A DNA stretch of 64,000 bases from Paramacrobiotus metropolitanus (GCF_019649055.1 NW_026570265.1:1-64000), one strand, 5' to 3'. Positions 18,601-31,245 are shown, counted from the first letter of the stretch. Numbers and translations are program-made. Notes: generated by a model not told the origin, from the letters alone.

Positions 18601-21600
18601 AATCCCGAATATCTTTGGACTGTTCGACGGCGCGATCAACCCGATGAAAACGTCCACAAGAGATATCGCAACTAGTATTCCATCCATGACATTCCAGCTG
18701 CTACTCGTATATGGATGAGATCCCAAAAACAGCCCGTGACCAATAGTCTGCATAAATATACATGCAAAATTGTATTCGTGCATGGTTTATAATAGAAAAC
18801 TAGCTGTTCACCTTTAGAGCCATTTCCACAGTGAATATAATGGTAAAGATATAGTTGGACACAATCAGAATTTCTCTTTCCTAAAAATATTTATTGTGTT
18901 AAAAGACAATCCTCATGAAAGAGGGCAGATTTCATTACCGTGCTATAAGGCGGAATACTTGGCCGCTCCATGGCCAGTGTAATGCAGTTGAGTCCAATGC
19001 ACAGTAGTATGACATAATCAAAATACTTATGATCGCTGAAATTGGCGCAAAAAAGCCGAAACCTGAAACATTACTACATTTAGGATTCGCAATCTCGTAA
19101 CATGAAAAAATAATAAATCAAATTGCCTTACTGGTTGTGCGGTGGAAAAACGAAATAGGAATAATAGTATCTTTTTCGCAGATTAGTACATCGCTCCGGA
19201 ATCCACCAGATCTTCTTTTCGGAATTATTCGGTGAATTACTATCCAGCCGCTGTGTTCGTCTGGCCTGCAGTGGTGACAATGGTCCTTCGCGGTCCGTAT
19301 CGGCCACCGGGTTGTCTGTATGGGCGTCCACCGTCAAACCGGGGTGTGCCGGTGAATCCCGCCGACTGAGCGGATACACACTGCACATGGAATCAAAGCG
19401 CAGACTCGGGGGCAGCACAATGTCTCCATGGGGGCTTTCGATAATTTCGGGGTTATATGGGACGCGGCGCACGATGGGGCGAGTGCGTGGTGACCTTCCC
19501 ACCGACAGCGAACGCATGGGAACGCCTTGCTTCAAGCACGATTTTCTCAGTACGCCGCTACCCGGGCTTCCATTGCGCAGTGGACCACTGTTGCCATTGG
19601 ATTTAGATGTGGGCGAAGATGCTAACGGCTGGATTTGAGCCATGGTACTGTCGCTATAAATGAAAACATTAGGGTGGCTGAATTTAAAAACGGAAATGCG
19701 CTGTGATCAATACAACTGCATTATTTTTTTCAATTTACTGCAAAATATGTTATTTTTTTGATTATTTTTAACAAATCCATAATAAATGATGAACTAATTT
19801 TCTTACTATGAAGATTTTCGTTTGTCTTTATGTGGATGGTATATTTCGAAGGGATTCGCCAAAGAGCGACTTCGCCGGTTCGGGTCAAAGCCAGATGGAT
19901 CTTTCGATTTTCGCTTCCATCGTCGCGTGCTAAAGCGAAACGGATGTGCTCTGAACTCCTCCAATTCGAATTCTCGTTCCATTCTGTAGGACAATAAATG
20001 CCGTTTTGTTGTTAATTATCCTTTAACTGTGATAATAGATATCAGTCGCGCCGTTTGTCAGCTAATGACAACCGGCTGGCGCAAAATGTAATCATACCGT
20101 TCGCTCTCGGATTTGCTCATCCGGCGTTCAGCATCTTCCGGCCGCTGATCGACACTAGCGGCCCGTTCACTTTCCACACTAGATATCACATCGGAAGCGG
20201 TCGATTGACTGCTGTTGGAGCGATTAGGCACATAGAGCAGTCGATTGTGTAGTCCCAGATTTTCATTGACATTTAACCCGTCAATGGGCGTGGCCGCGGT
20301 GCGCGTAATGACCGGAAGCGCCAGGGAAGGACCATTAAGTCGCGGAAGTATTTTGTCGCTGTTGCCAGCGCCAGATAGTGCCATCGTGGTCATTGCCATT
20401 GCTGGTTCGCCATCTCCGTCCTCTGACTCCAAAAATGTACTGGATGGAGCGTCCCTAATGTTTTTTGGCGATTCACTGGTTTTACTGGAGTCGATATCGT
20501 CATCAGCAAATCCTTCAACCAGAATCGCCACCAATAAATTAAAGAGGACGTAATTTCCAAAGGTCATCAGCGCAATGAAGTAGATGGCGGCCCAATGACT
20601 CGTATATCGCATAGCCAGGTACAGCACGTAATTCCAGTCTTCTTGGGTTAATATCTAAAACACCGGTAATTGTACATTTTTGTTTTCTTTTTGGCATCCT
20701 CTGTACAAGCTAACATCAGTTAGCTGAGTAAGCAAAACCATTAATGGAAATTATGGAGAAAAATTCTTTAAATATGTCTATAGAAAAAAAGCTTGTACTG
20801 TAAGTAGAAAAGTAACTAGTACGGCTGCAGTTGAGAAGCAAAAGCATAAATAAGACTTAGTAGTAAGCTAACTTAGAAAAAGAAGTTAAGTACTATTGTT
20901 GCATTTTAACCTTAAAAAATTGTTAGACTGGCCACTGATTAGTAGAGGAAACAAGCGTTGTTAGATATTTTTGAAATACCTGGAATACGGTTAGTGTACT
21001 AGTTAAGAGCGTATCGAAATTCCGGCGATCTCGAATGAGGGTCATATTAGGATTGCGAAAATCTTTGCATTCGCAATCTTCGCCAGTAGGAAGCGAGCAA
21101 AACTTATTGGCAAACAAATGGCGTCCCAAAACGCTGGAAGCAATAGCATTTGTAATGAAACACTCAGAGATAGACAGATGTAAGCTTAGCGCTCAGGAAG
21201 ATGCATAGTGGAAACACTCTTGACTGAAGTAGTGACATGGCAGCACAAAGAGCATCTGTTATTAGATTGATTAGTGTAGCGCTAATAGCTGCAGCATTTT
21301 ATAAATAACTATAATAATTTTTCGAGTAAAGCATGGATATTTTTGCAATAGAAGCTACAAACTTTACATTCTGATATAAATAATATATATATTCTGTGGC
21401 GCAGTGAAATATTACAGGCCACCTAAATAATAAAGTGGGTCGATTTGCAACTGGAGATGAGTATGCATTAGGGACATACTTGAAATACTGTTACGAAACT
21501 CCAAATAAATCTATCAAAATTCGTACGGGGGCATTTCAAGACACCGTCGTATGTCAGTCTGCATAATTTCTGGCATCCGAATAAGGTCATGGCTAGTATA

Positions 21601-24600
21601 CTGCAGAACCGAGAAGCGTGCTGTATTGAAAGATTGTTCACCACCACGTTCACACATTCATATCCAGAGTCATACACTTTATGCACGCATCCAGCAGCGG
21701 AAGTTGCGGATATGTACTTACCTGAAGACGAATATAAATAACAATAACAACGCAAAAAATGTAGCAACATTATCCATGGTCCGAATCATAACGACAAGCT
21801 GTCGCTTGAGCGCCGGCATAAAACGGACGAGTTTGAGAATCCGTAGCAATCGAAATGTGCGCAGCACAGACAATCCACTTCCGCCGGCCTGAACAATTTC
21901 TATTAAGCTGCGAATAATAACAAAAAATTAAATCTTGAGAAAAGAAACAGAAACTATTTTTGTGTAATTTTATGAACATACAGAAAAATACTTTACTAAT
22001 TGTAAAAACTTTGCCGCATGCATTGCGCTGTTTTCCATGTAAAATTTCGTAACAGAGATATCTACTGACCTCAAAACAACAATAACACAGTCGAAGAGAT
22101 TGTATCCGTTGCTGAGATATCCAAAAACTCCATCCGCCATCATTTTCAAAAGCATTTCGATGCAAAACAATGCCGTGAAGAAAAAATTACAGTATTCCAG
22201 AATTATGGTTAGCTCATCCGGCTAAAGGTTAACAATTGCAGATATTCAAGGTTACCCTGTGTGATACGCGGAAAATAACTAATTGATGATAAATTGTGCA
22301 TACTTGTAAATGATGCTCGATTCCCATGCTAAGCGTGTTGATGAGAATGGCCACGAGTATTCCGCGCTCAAAAAATTTACTACCGACGAACTGTTGGACT
22401 TTAGCCCGGAATGCAGTAAGGAACTCAATCAAGCGATTTTGAGGCTTCTCGGGTTCTGCATCTCGAATCCAAAAGTAACTGGTTTCATCGATCTCGCAGT
22501 TGCGGTTAAAAAATGCGCGCTGTGTTGTTGCGGCTGGGTCTTTCGAAGAAGTCTCTGATGTGACACAAATAGTAAATCCTAGTCCTACTCGTGAAACTTT
22601 AAAGAGAGTAGAATTAATAAACTTAAGTAATAAACAAATTATTAAACATAGAATTAATAAACATAAATCTTTTTAGTAAAATTTTCCCAAAAATAACTCG
22701 TAGCTATCATGTATTCCTTCACGCAATACAATGTCAAGAGTATTTCAACGAAAAAATGTTAAGAGAAGTTAACATTTCAGCTAATGAAATAACATTAATA
22801 TTAAATGTTAACGTTAGCGAAATTTGGAAAAAATTTTCAGAAAATGGTGCATAAATAAATAAAGTCAGATTTACCGGACTGAAGACCCGGCATATTGTGC
22901 GTTTCGACGTTGACCATTCGATCTGCAGCTGGCTGGAAGAGCGTGGTCGGCTCTTCCGGCTGCACGGTGATCGTCGCTACCGTTGACGCGCCGGCTGGCA
23001 TCGCTGCACTGCTCGTGATGGAATCCCGGGAATATTCCTCCGATTTCCTTCTGTCTGGCGGATTATTACCACCATCCATAAACGACACAGTGGACGATCT
23101 CTCCGATGACTTATCGGCTCCTGTACCGCTCGACTGCTGCACATCCAGTGTGCGGCGAGTATAATCAAAAGGCACTAATGCCAGACTGCCTTCCAATGAC
23201 AGATCGGGATGCCGTTCACAGGACATCTCAGCGCTGGACAACTGGGCGGTGGGTGTCGGTCGACTAAAGCCCTCCTTGCCGTAATAGCCTTGGGCAGTGC
23301 GCTTCAGGAGTTGTTTTTTGATTTTCTTCTCTTGAGCTTCGGTGTAGTAGGCTTTGGCCTTGCGCTTGGCCCGGCGCCATAAATGACCACAGTAGCGCAC
23401 TAGTTCCCTGTAGCACCCGCCCGGCTCAGCGCCGCTCCCCAAAGAACTGGTGGAATGGTAGCGTGCCCTTTCGGCAATCATTCGCTCTGTCTCGCGTTTC
23501 TTCGTCTCCGAAAACTACAGCAATCCATATTTAGCAATAATGCAATGGTGACAACGATCCTTGTATCATACGAATATATTATCGATTATTGCAAATTTGC
23601 CAGTCAATTAATTATCTCTACATCCACAGCGAATTTCTGGTGAAATAAAAGCAATCTCATACCTGGGTAGCAATAACAACAAGGCATAGGTTTATCATAA
23701 AAAATGAGCCAATCTGGAAAAAACAGACACACGCATTATATAATTAATGGAGTGTCTGTATGGCGTGCTGTAGTGTATGTAGTACTCGTAGTAGCATCAC
23801 TTACAACAATCAATATCACAAAATAGATGAACACCCAAAAACTGTGTGCATCCTGCACAAGATACATAATTTCCGACCATCCTTCAAGACTGATCACCTG
23901 CCAAAAAGAAACAAATAAATAGCATCAATATCAAATCGTTCGTCAAACTTAATTTTGGCATAAAACACCGCTAAAAGATTTGGCATTGCATTTTCGAAAG
24001 CAGCCTTGATGCCCGGATACTTTTACGTATGTATTGTACTCTGTGATGTCTGTATACACGGTCTATTTTTGCTTATGTTCAACTCACATTCTGTCTAATT
24101 TCGTATGCCATATTTTAAACAAATTTAAAATACGAAAAAAACTTATTGTTTTCCAGCAGAATTTAAATGGTTTGATATCGATTAAACCTTTTAAATGCTT
24201 TTAGCGTCACTCACCAGAAATATGGCTACCCACGCGGTGCCTATAAACAGACAAGGAAATATTTCGTTATGCTATAAAAAATAAATGAAAACAAAACGAA
24301 TTGCCTATATGGAATGCATTTTTACCAATGTTATCGAACGATATCGCTCCAAGGAAAGGATTTTTTTCTGAGGCACGACAAATTCTGTTAAACAAAGAAA
24401 AAACATGTTGTAATTCCTTAAGAGCGTGGATCGATATACTGTAAATACTCCTGCTACGTCATCAGAATGCAGCAATACGGTGATTGTTGCAAAAAATCGT
24501 ACATTAATGTGAAAAAGTCATAAAAATTGACCATCCCAATTTCATCACAATGCCTCACAACTTAATTATCAGGCAGTTACGCTGCAGTAAAAATTTTCCT

Positions 24601-26380
24601 TCACAAGAAGATTGTAAATTGTACGTACGTGTAATACTGATGCCAGTTTATGCAGGTGTTTGCTGGTACGGAAACGGAATTGTTGGGTCCCCATATGAGA
24701 TCGTTTAATGAACCATTGCATGGCCTATTATTCTCGATATATGGCGGTAAATTGTCACATGTGTGCATGCCATCGTCTTTTGGTAGACTGCACACATACT
24801 CCAGATAAGTATGTTGGGGTTCGTAATACTTCGGGATGCCTCTGTAAATGCAAAGGTTACAAAAGGACGGAAGCGTTAATCGTTACGTACAGCAAATCTC
24901 TGTATACGCCTAATTTTTTTATTGACATAAATGAAGTCTACAAAAATAAACTTATAAATTTCCATAAAATATGCATCAGTTAATTAATCTGTATACTGTC
25001 ACATGATTACGTTAAAGTATTTCTTGTTTAGCTAACGTCCTTAGTCGTTTTATTTGACTTTATATATTCATACCTTGGAAAGGTAATGTTGCCGCTTCCG
25101 CTTAGAGTGCATCGATTTCGTAGTAAGCCAGCCCACAGTTGTACACCAACTATTCCGAAGGCTGAAATGCATTATTAAATGTTAAAACGTAACTGAGGTG
25201 ATTCCTGGCTAGTCAGGGATTAAGGCAAGTTCATGTTGACTGTGATGTTTGTTAATATTCGCAAAACTCATGATCAGCATATTCGGTTCATACCGCATAC
25301 ACAGCCATCATCGTCCAACCAAAACTTATAATTAAACCGTAGATGTACGTTATTTTAAATTTGTTTAATGTCGTCGCCACGACTAAAATAACATAAAGAA
25401 GACACTTACAAAAAAATACAAAAAAGGCAAGGAGAAAGGTGCTTCCGAGCATCGGAAGCGTGTCCAGCAGCAGCATCACCAGTATCCTCATGCCTGGAAA
25501 GTGTGAAGCGCTTTTGATATTACCGTTCACACTTTTTTATTCTTCAAATAACGTACTGGGCACTCTGTTGATTGCTCTCAAAGGCCGCAGAACCCGAATA
25601 GTCCTGATAGCGGACAGGTTCATATTCTCCATGTTGAGAAGATATTCCACCAGACTGGAACGCGCACGCCAAGAGAATTTGTAAACGCTTGTCCATGCAT
25701 ACGCCATTAAAAAATTGATTTCGCTGTGCTTTTCGAAAAGCAAGCGAGGCTTACCCGGCAATCACAATAAAAAAATCCAGTCGATTCCTACAGATAATTT
25801 AATTTTTTTACCAGTCACAGGTTAATTAGATAGGTCAGTTTTTAGCTTTTCGTATATTATTTCAGCTACATTTCCTATGTTCTATGCAACAGTGACTTTA
25901 TACAAACGACCAGACAGAAATCGCAAAATTAGTATGCAGATTAGAAATACTGAAGTTGACAAAATCTTTTGCCACCAACCAGGAATCCGCCAGGTATGTC
26001 TTTTTTCCAAATACTCCCATAGCTATCATTTTTATTACCATTTCCAGCTGCAATGAGCAAACAAATAATTAGCGTCCGCTAAGCATTAATGGAGCATAGG
26101 ATTTCCACTTACGGCGAAAAAGGCAAAAATTAAATGGTCTGCTATTGCTAGAATGTGGCAACCAGGTGTATCACAGATTCCATCACAGGGTTGATATCTG
26201 ATAGAGCAAGCGATAGATAAATATTATTCAAATCTGTAAAGATGGGGCGTAAAAAACGAAACTTACAATGCTAGTGTGACGCAATTAAGAAGAATCACGG
26301 CCATGCTGACCCTTTCAAACCAAGTATAACAGCCAGAAGTTAAGGAAACCAGTGCAAACACATTATACCAATACAAACGT
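15341..26380 (-). CDS. Voltage-gated T-type calcium channel alpha-1 subunit (Cav3), about 34 coding exons
   Basis: This is the pore-forming subunit of a low-voltage-activated calcium channel, a membrane protein of four homologous domains that drives pacemaking and burst firing in nerve and muscle. All four pore loops are present: SLEGWSEIM (I), TQEDWNYV (II), SKDGWVNIM (III) and TGDNWNGIM (IV). Together they give the E-E-D-D filter that marks T-type channels as against L/N types (E-E-E-E). The exon phases chain correctly from 26380 to 15967, with two exceptions noted in separate entries. The assembled coding length is about 5.8 kb (roughly 1,930 codons), in the usual range. The exon with the true start codon was not found; the first one placed begins in domain I S1. 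The closest named relatives are fly Ca-alpha1T and worm cca-1. Introns run from about 30 bases to over 1 kb. Confidence 0.95.
15967..17392 (-). CDS. Cav3 domain IV exons, one with a one-base excess
   Basis: The exons are 17241-17392 (S1), 17063-17173 (S2), 16846-16976 (S3 and S4 [13 protein letters not shown]), 16732-16781, 16564-16663 (S5), 16287-16408 (turret and pore with Asp in [10 protein letters not shown]) and 15967-16215 (S6 [20 protein letters not shown] and the proximal tail). The exon 17063-17173 needs 110 bases to keep frame with both neighbours but has 111. The extra base lies in the GGGCC at 17157-17162, between the codons for ELMY and ALKIFNYFF. All other junctions fit. Confidence 0.9.
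17490..19062 (-). CDS. Cav3 domain III exons
   Basis: The exons are 18939-19062 (S1), 18812-18880 (S2), 18560-18747 (S3 and S4 [16 protein letters not shown]), 18301-18427 (S4-S5 and S5), 18000-18239 (turret and pore with Asp in [10 protein letters not shown]) and 17490-17682. The last carries S6 ([20 protein letters not shown]) and the short charged III-IV linker ([20 protein letters not shown]). All junction phases match. Confidence 0.92.
17797..17840. repeat. Two-copy 28-bp tandem repeat in a Cav3 intron
   Basis: GCTGCACTCTGGTTTT occurs at 17797 and again at 17825, in the intron between the domain III pore exon and the S6 exon. Confidence 0.7.
18463..18529. repeat. Two exact 24-nt direct repeats in a Cav3 intron
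   Basis: The 24 bases starting ACGATGTAATTATCACAC at 18463 are repeated exactly at 18506, 43 bases later, in the intron next to the domain III S4 exon. Confidence 0.75.
19132..19983 (-). CDS. Cav3 domain II-III linker exons
   Basis: The exons are 19807-19983 (charged, Arg/Lys-rich, [10 protein letters not shown] at its start) and 19132-19653 (Ser/Pro-rich, [18 protein letters not shown] at its start). Both enter and leave in phases that chain from 20098 to 19062. The second ends just before domain III S1 (PPHNQ then FRLFCANFS). The loop is long and probably unstructured, with many Ser/Arg motifs that could be kinase targets. Confidence 0.85.
20098..22554 (-). CDS. Cav3 domain II exons and start of II-III linker
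   Basis: The exons are 22304-22554 (linker end and S1), 22070-22221 (S2-S3), 21722-21907 (S4 [20 protein letters not shown], then S5), one of two alternative turret exons, then 20098-20654. The last carries the pore loop [11 protein letters not shown]6 ([18 protein letters not shown]) and the first part of the II-III linker. It ends with a GT donor inside ...SESER at 20098, and the joined frame continues correctly into the exon at 19983. Confidence 0.9.
20980..21133 (-). CDS. Cav3 alternative domain II turret exon, downstream version
   Basis: This exon has 154 bases, with acceptor TTCCAG and donor GTATTT, and the same entry and exit phases as the exon at 21480-21600. The 51 codons give a longer turret with three cysteines ([16 protein letters not shown]), and it ends TLTVFQ. 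S5 residues differ from the sister exon (VLGRHLF against ILAMTLF), as expected for an old exon duplication. Confidence 0.85.
21480..21600 (-). CDS. Cav3 alternative domain II turret exon, upstream version
   Basis: This exon codes the end of S5 and the extracellular turret before the domain II pore. It is 121 bases with acceptor CTGCAG and donor GTATGT. It enters in phase 2 and leaves in phase 0, exactly like the exon at 20980-21133. The 40 whole codons have three turret cysteines (GCQKLC ... KCP) and end FVTVFQ. Only one of the two can be used per transcript, because both end with the same TVFQ lead-in to the pore. Swapping this turret exon is known in invertebrate Cav3 channels and changes sodium permeability; that the exchange has that effect here is inference. 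Confidence 0.85.
22875..23514 (-). CDS. Cav3 domain I-II linker exon
   Basis: A 640-base exon codes the cytoplasmic loop after domain I S6 (starting [12 protein letters not shown]). In T-type channels the first part of this loop folds as a helical gating brake; the segment with [19 protein letters not shown] fits that place. The remainder is Ser/Thr/Pro-rich and low in order. It ends in phase 1, matching the next exon at 22554. Confidence 0.9.
23663..26380 (-). CDS. Cav3 domain I exons (S1-S6)
   Basis: Twelve exons are placed: 26267-26380, 26114-26197, 25980-26047, 25755-25787, 25557-25654, 25410-25493, 25074-25161, 24629-24841, 24326-24384, 24215-24240, 23805-23897 and 23663-23713. They carry S1 ([19 protein letters not shown]), S2, S3 ([10 protein letters not shown]), the arginine-rich S4 ([18 protein letters not shown]), S5, a long cysteine-containing turret, the pore loop with Glu in SLEGW and S6 ([16 protein letters not shown]). 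Two exons are micro-exons, of 33 and 26 bases. Each junction was checked by phase and by GT/AG ends. The first exon may extend upstream to about 26481, or a further 5' exon may be missing. Confidence 0.9.
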
Positions 26381-28772
26381 CTGGATATCGTATGATGACT
26401 AATTGATCCACAAAACCAAATTAATATGCCTGTTTTACAAAAATGACAGAAGGTATGCGAAATGGATTTCGTAGTGATCACAGAAGAAATACAATGCAGT
26501 GAGATAATCCTGATTCTTGACCCGATTCCCTGTTAATCCCACCCTTTTTCTTTGCTCCATGCTACCGTAATTATGGGCTAGGCAGAGCCATAATTGGTAC
26601 TATGTTGCGCTTCCGATTACGTTCTCTAGACATTTTATGCAACTGCCTTATCGAAATTTTTTCATTTGACTCTTGACTATTTATTAAATCACTCGAATTT
26701 TTTAACGCCGCAGTCGGGTCAACTGACGACCGTGTAACGTCATGATGATAAGAAACTGCAAAGGGACGGCGGGTATCATTTCCCAGTGGATAACGAATTG
26801 AAAAACAGAAAAACTGTGCAGATTCAGCAGATTTGTGTTGCTTTCTGTTTCATAACCCAATTGATTTGATCATTGATCAATAAGTCGATGAAGCGAATAA
26901 TACGGCAAGCAATTTACTACTTTTATGCGATTGCAGACTCCTGTTACAAGCGAAGGGTTTTCCATGGATGTGTACGTAGCCAGAACAACTGAGCTATCCC
27001 TTTCCGCCGCCGCGCAATATACTGCAGACGGAATAATCGGCTCTCAACCTCATTTTCGTACAGTCAGCAGTGGCAGCAGCAAAAACTGCGTGTGGTGCCG
27101 ATGCCGTTCGTCCCCCCAAACAGCCGGGTATCAGCAACCCATTACCGGGAATATATATTCTGTACTTCCCATTCAGCGGATTTTTGGCCGGCTTGTATAA
27201 AGTGCTGCATACACACAAAGTGTAGGCTGCGCACTCAATTATGTGCAGCCATACAGTCGCTGCGCAATGACGAGCTGGCGCGGTCAAGCTTCACTTCCGG
27301 TCCGCATCATATGGGACCGAGTGAATGCTGCAGTCCCGGATTGATGCCGATATACAGCGGCTAGATTATGTTATACGAGACATTCGGTCCACGGGAAAAT
27401 GAGTCCCTTGTGACTGATAAATTCGATATCCTTATGTTAGCTTTCAGGCAGTTTTCAGCAAATTAACAATAACTCTTGCCTGTGCCCACACGCCATACCA
27501 GTCAGCAGATATGGTTAAGCTGATAATTATGACTGTTATTAAATTTCTTCGCACTCAGGAGCAGAATCTAGCGTGTAATTCACTGCTATTACTTGCACTA
27601 CCAGTCTACCACCCCGAATTTACTGCTGAAACGTTTCTATAGCTAGCTGAAAAAAGCACAATCAAAAAATACATACGCACGATAACAACGCCTGCATCCT
27701 GTCAGGGTAGGAAACGCATTCAGTCAGCAAAAACCATAGCTTTGGCCTTTGTGCGAAATTAGCATCAGATTTATGGTAAATAACCAGCTTACAACCAAAG
27801 TGCACGAAATTCAGTGTTACGTCGCTTTTTTTGTAATTTGAGTATACGACAAGCGAAAATTAATTGTTACCTTTTTATACACACGATAGAACTGGTAATA
27901 CTGAGTTACGGACTAATGCATAATTGCGCAAACAAAACGAATTCAACATTAATAATTACTATGATACAAATGTTTGGTAAGTAATTTCGAAATTTGTATT
28001 ATGTCATGTTCTTTTACCCATTGTCGGTTATTTAGCGGCAGGCTCGCCGATCCCTCACGACCCTACACGCTTCCGCTTCATTAGCATCGCTGTCAGAATG
28101 GAAATTCAAGTGTGATTCATTGGACGGATGACGGAAAAACATTTCCGGCACATCTGTAAACTCTTGTACAGATTCTTTGCACAAAGTGACTGCGTAGATA
28201 TCGCTGGATTTCAGATGCTACGGTATCTGGATATTTGATGTTATTGGTTTTTAATTCAGTGTTATTGAATTGCTGTATGTACTGTAACGTTTGCACCTGA
28301 CTACTATGCCATACATATCGGTATCAACCACTTACGATGGTTTAAAATGAGGTAAACTATAACATTACAATAAAATTTTGAATTTTTTTAAAAAATAAAT
28401 AAACCGCTAAGTAAAAAAAAATTTAGTTTTAAAGTAAAAATTTCTCTGGAAATACTTAAATATTCTGAACTGCAAGAAAATAAAAATTAACAACCGGTAG
28501 GTTATTATATTAATCGTAATTTGTTACAAGACTGCAGTACAATAAAACGTTGCTTAAACATAAATTTATATAAATTAAGCATTGGGATGGATATAGTATA
28601 TACAGAGTTACAAGTATAACAAGTGATGCAGATTACGTGAAAATAGTTTTATAATTCGAGCGTAAAAGCATTGAAATGAATATCGCAAAAGGAAATTTAA
28701 ATAAGACAGACACATGCCCCACCCCTTTATCGGCAACGATACAGTAATAATTGGCTAATTTTTAAGAGAGGG
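26381..28772. other. Upstream region of the Cav3 gene; no clear coding exon
   Basis: The start codon exon of the channel should lie here or further right. A GC-richer patch at about 26920-27360 has overlapping open frames on both strands, but none resembles a channel N-terminus. The rest, 27360-28770, is AT-rich with no support for genes. Confidence 0.4.
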
Positions 28773-28900
28773 TTATCTCATTAAGTAATACGGGTTACAG
28801 TTATCAGTTCTGCAGCAGGTCTTAAAATCTTTCATAAATTCTAATTTTGCACTAGAAGGGACACACAAAGTAGCTATCTGTAGTTGTTGATTGATAAATC
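28773..28900 (-). CDS. Possible last exon of a small three-finger (Ly6/uPAR-like) protein
   Basis: The minus-strand frame ends with FKTCCRTDNCNPYYLMR and a stop at 28773. CC-x-x-D-x-CN is the C-terminal signature of Ly6/uPAR/three-finger proteins, which are small secreted or GPI-anchored proteins. The frame is open back to 29108, but only the last part looks like the family. An exon start within about 28860-28960 is likely, and no upstream exon with the N-terminal cysteines was found. It may be a real terminal exon or chance. Confidence 0.35.
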
Positions 28901-29108
28901 TCAAGCCAATAGCAGCTTCATTTGTAGCTTTTCGGCTAGACTGCTTAATGACCCTTAGGTCGACATCAGAATTATGACCGGAAGTAGAAACTAGTGAGAT
29001 GCAGTAGATCCATGAGTACGCATGCATATTGTGGGAACCAAGCACGCCGATCATGCCGGAAGACTGATAAACAACCTCAGCGGCTGGTGTGCACCGCGCT
29101 CTAACCAA

Positions 29109-31245
29109 ACCCGAATTACTGCTTTAATAAACTTGAAGTCTGACTATGCATTTCGATTTCTCTGCGATGGGATTTACTGGAGCTGGCGCTGTAGTCCCAA
29201 CATGCTGCCGGAAGGTGAATTCCGGTATCTGTCAGTGAGTAATCAAATGAAATGCTCAGGAGGCTTAAACTGCACAAATTAGTATCAATCTTGACTTATC
29301 GGTTCGACTGGGTTTCATTGTAAGAATTATACACGAATAAAGCGAGAATCTTTTCATCTTTAAACAGACTAACGGTAAAAGCTTGCGAAAGCGAAGCATC
29401 ATTTTATATTTGCGTTTCTGCCGGGTAAATCATATAAAAGCGATAACAGTAAGTTAATGATGGCCTGTTTATATATTCTGTTGTACAGTTTTTATCGTTA
29501 ATGATATATTTAATGATAAATACGACTATACGAGTACTTACTTACACACTACGTGGACCAATCTCGTTTCACTCGATTGTATAGCGGCAGGTTCATAAAA
29601 AAACAATAATAAAAATAATTTAAGAGTATCGTGCAAATGCAGTGTTAATATAGTTATCAATACAATAGGAGAAGTAAGGCCTTGTCCCGAATTCGAAGCG
29701 AATCTTTATCTATGAATATATATTTACTATGTTGTACTGTAACTATGCGCCCTACTGAGCCCCATTAAATCTAACTGCAGCCTCAAGGAGGTTTATAATT
29801 TTGACTTCTAACAGCACGATTTCTAACAGAATTCTGTAATATTGACTGAAAGTAGTCAAGTTTTTGCTATACATACAGAATTCCAAATAAAATGAGAATT
29901 ATATGTTCATTGTTGAATTAATTTCAAATAAAGCTCTTTATCCAGGATGAAACGGTCGGTCTGTTTAGTGGCAGTGATAACACCAATGCCGGCAATGGCT
30001 TTATGAAAATAGGAGGTTTATTTTGATGGCTTTGAAACTGAAACTTTTGTTATCGAAAATAATATAATGTAACATGAATATAATATAACATGATTAGGAG
30101 CATAGCCCAAATAGAAAACCGGCGTTTTCGACTCCAACCAAGTTCTACTTTGCCGTTTTTCAAAACGTCATGAAGTTGAGCTTGACTTTAGCACTACTTG
30201 GTCTGAAGCCAACATCGGATTAATTGAATAAAATAAATCAAGGCAAATGTATGTTTGATAATTGTAATCATAATTTAAATAGTTAGTTCGCGCTGTTTTT
30301 TTACGAATAAGTCGATGTAGTTGTTTGGAATAATGTTTTCAAAGGAATTCTCTAAACGCAACTTGGAATTTGAAATTACAAAGAGTATAAAAGTCACTAA
30401 CGCTAATATACTAGTGAGGTAAGTGAAAGCAGGTGAGTGCGGCACACTGTAAATATGTAAGTGCACGCAGTAGCGTAACGTTGTATATTCCTTCCAGATG
30501 AGCCATCAAAGGAGGGCACGATACTTTATTATTATTATTATTATTACGGCACAAGAGCAGACAACCCCAAGGGGACTTCAAGTCTGGTCTTATATGTAGG
30601 GCTGTGAAATCAAGCTGTACATGCTATTTTTTTCTGTACAAAACAGCAAATATAGATTTTGGTTGGAGTCAGCGTTGGTATCATGTGTGAACGCACCGGG
30701 TATACAGGATGACTTATATTCCATTTCATTTGGAGTATGAGCGGATCTACAACTTGGTTGGACTGCGCCCAGCTAATGCGACATAGCCTAAGGTAGCTTT
30801 AGCATAAGCTGGTTATGACTCGGGACATGTAAAATTAGCGATCGATATTGTCACGAGAAAAGTCTCCAGACAAACTTCGGATGCCGTCTAAGTTTTTTTT
30901 ATGGGTAGTACATGAACAGTATAGTACTCGTACATAAACAGGAACATAAATTGTGTAGTATAGTACACAATTTTTGGGTAAAAATAATTAGCTACACTTT
31001 TGTTACCTAATCTTTTCCTGTACTAAAATTGTCCTTTTTGAGAACATATTTGATTTTCCGTTCTAACTAATCTTGTTGATAGAAGTTCAGAGCTCGAAAA
31101 ACGTAGGAGCAATCTTTTTTAAGCCTATTGTCTGCACTTTAAGACGTAATTTAAAATATTTTTCAGGTGAAAGACTATAAAGCCGATCACCTGGTAAACC
31201 ACCATAACAAAGATAAGCTCTTTCTTCTAGTCCAGGCTCTGAGTT
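29109..31245. other. AT-rich non-coding stretch
   Basis: No frame with protein character. It contains an (ATT)n microsatellite at 30526-30546 and a short repeat TAACATGAATATAATATAACATG near 30067-30093. Part may be intron or promoter of neighbouring minus-strand candidates. Confidence 0.4.
30526..30546. repeat. (ATT)n microsatellite
   Basis: About seven uninterrupted TTA/ATT units. Confidence 0.9.

Noticed and set aside
26994-27287. Minus frame upstream of Cav3 as a candidate first exon
   Set aside because: Its composition does not resemble a channel N-terminus, and no donor joins it in phase to the exon at 26380.
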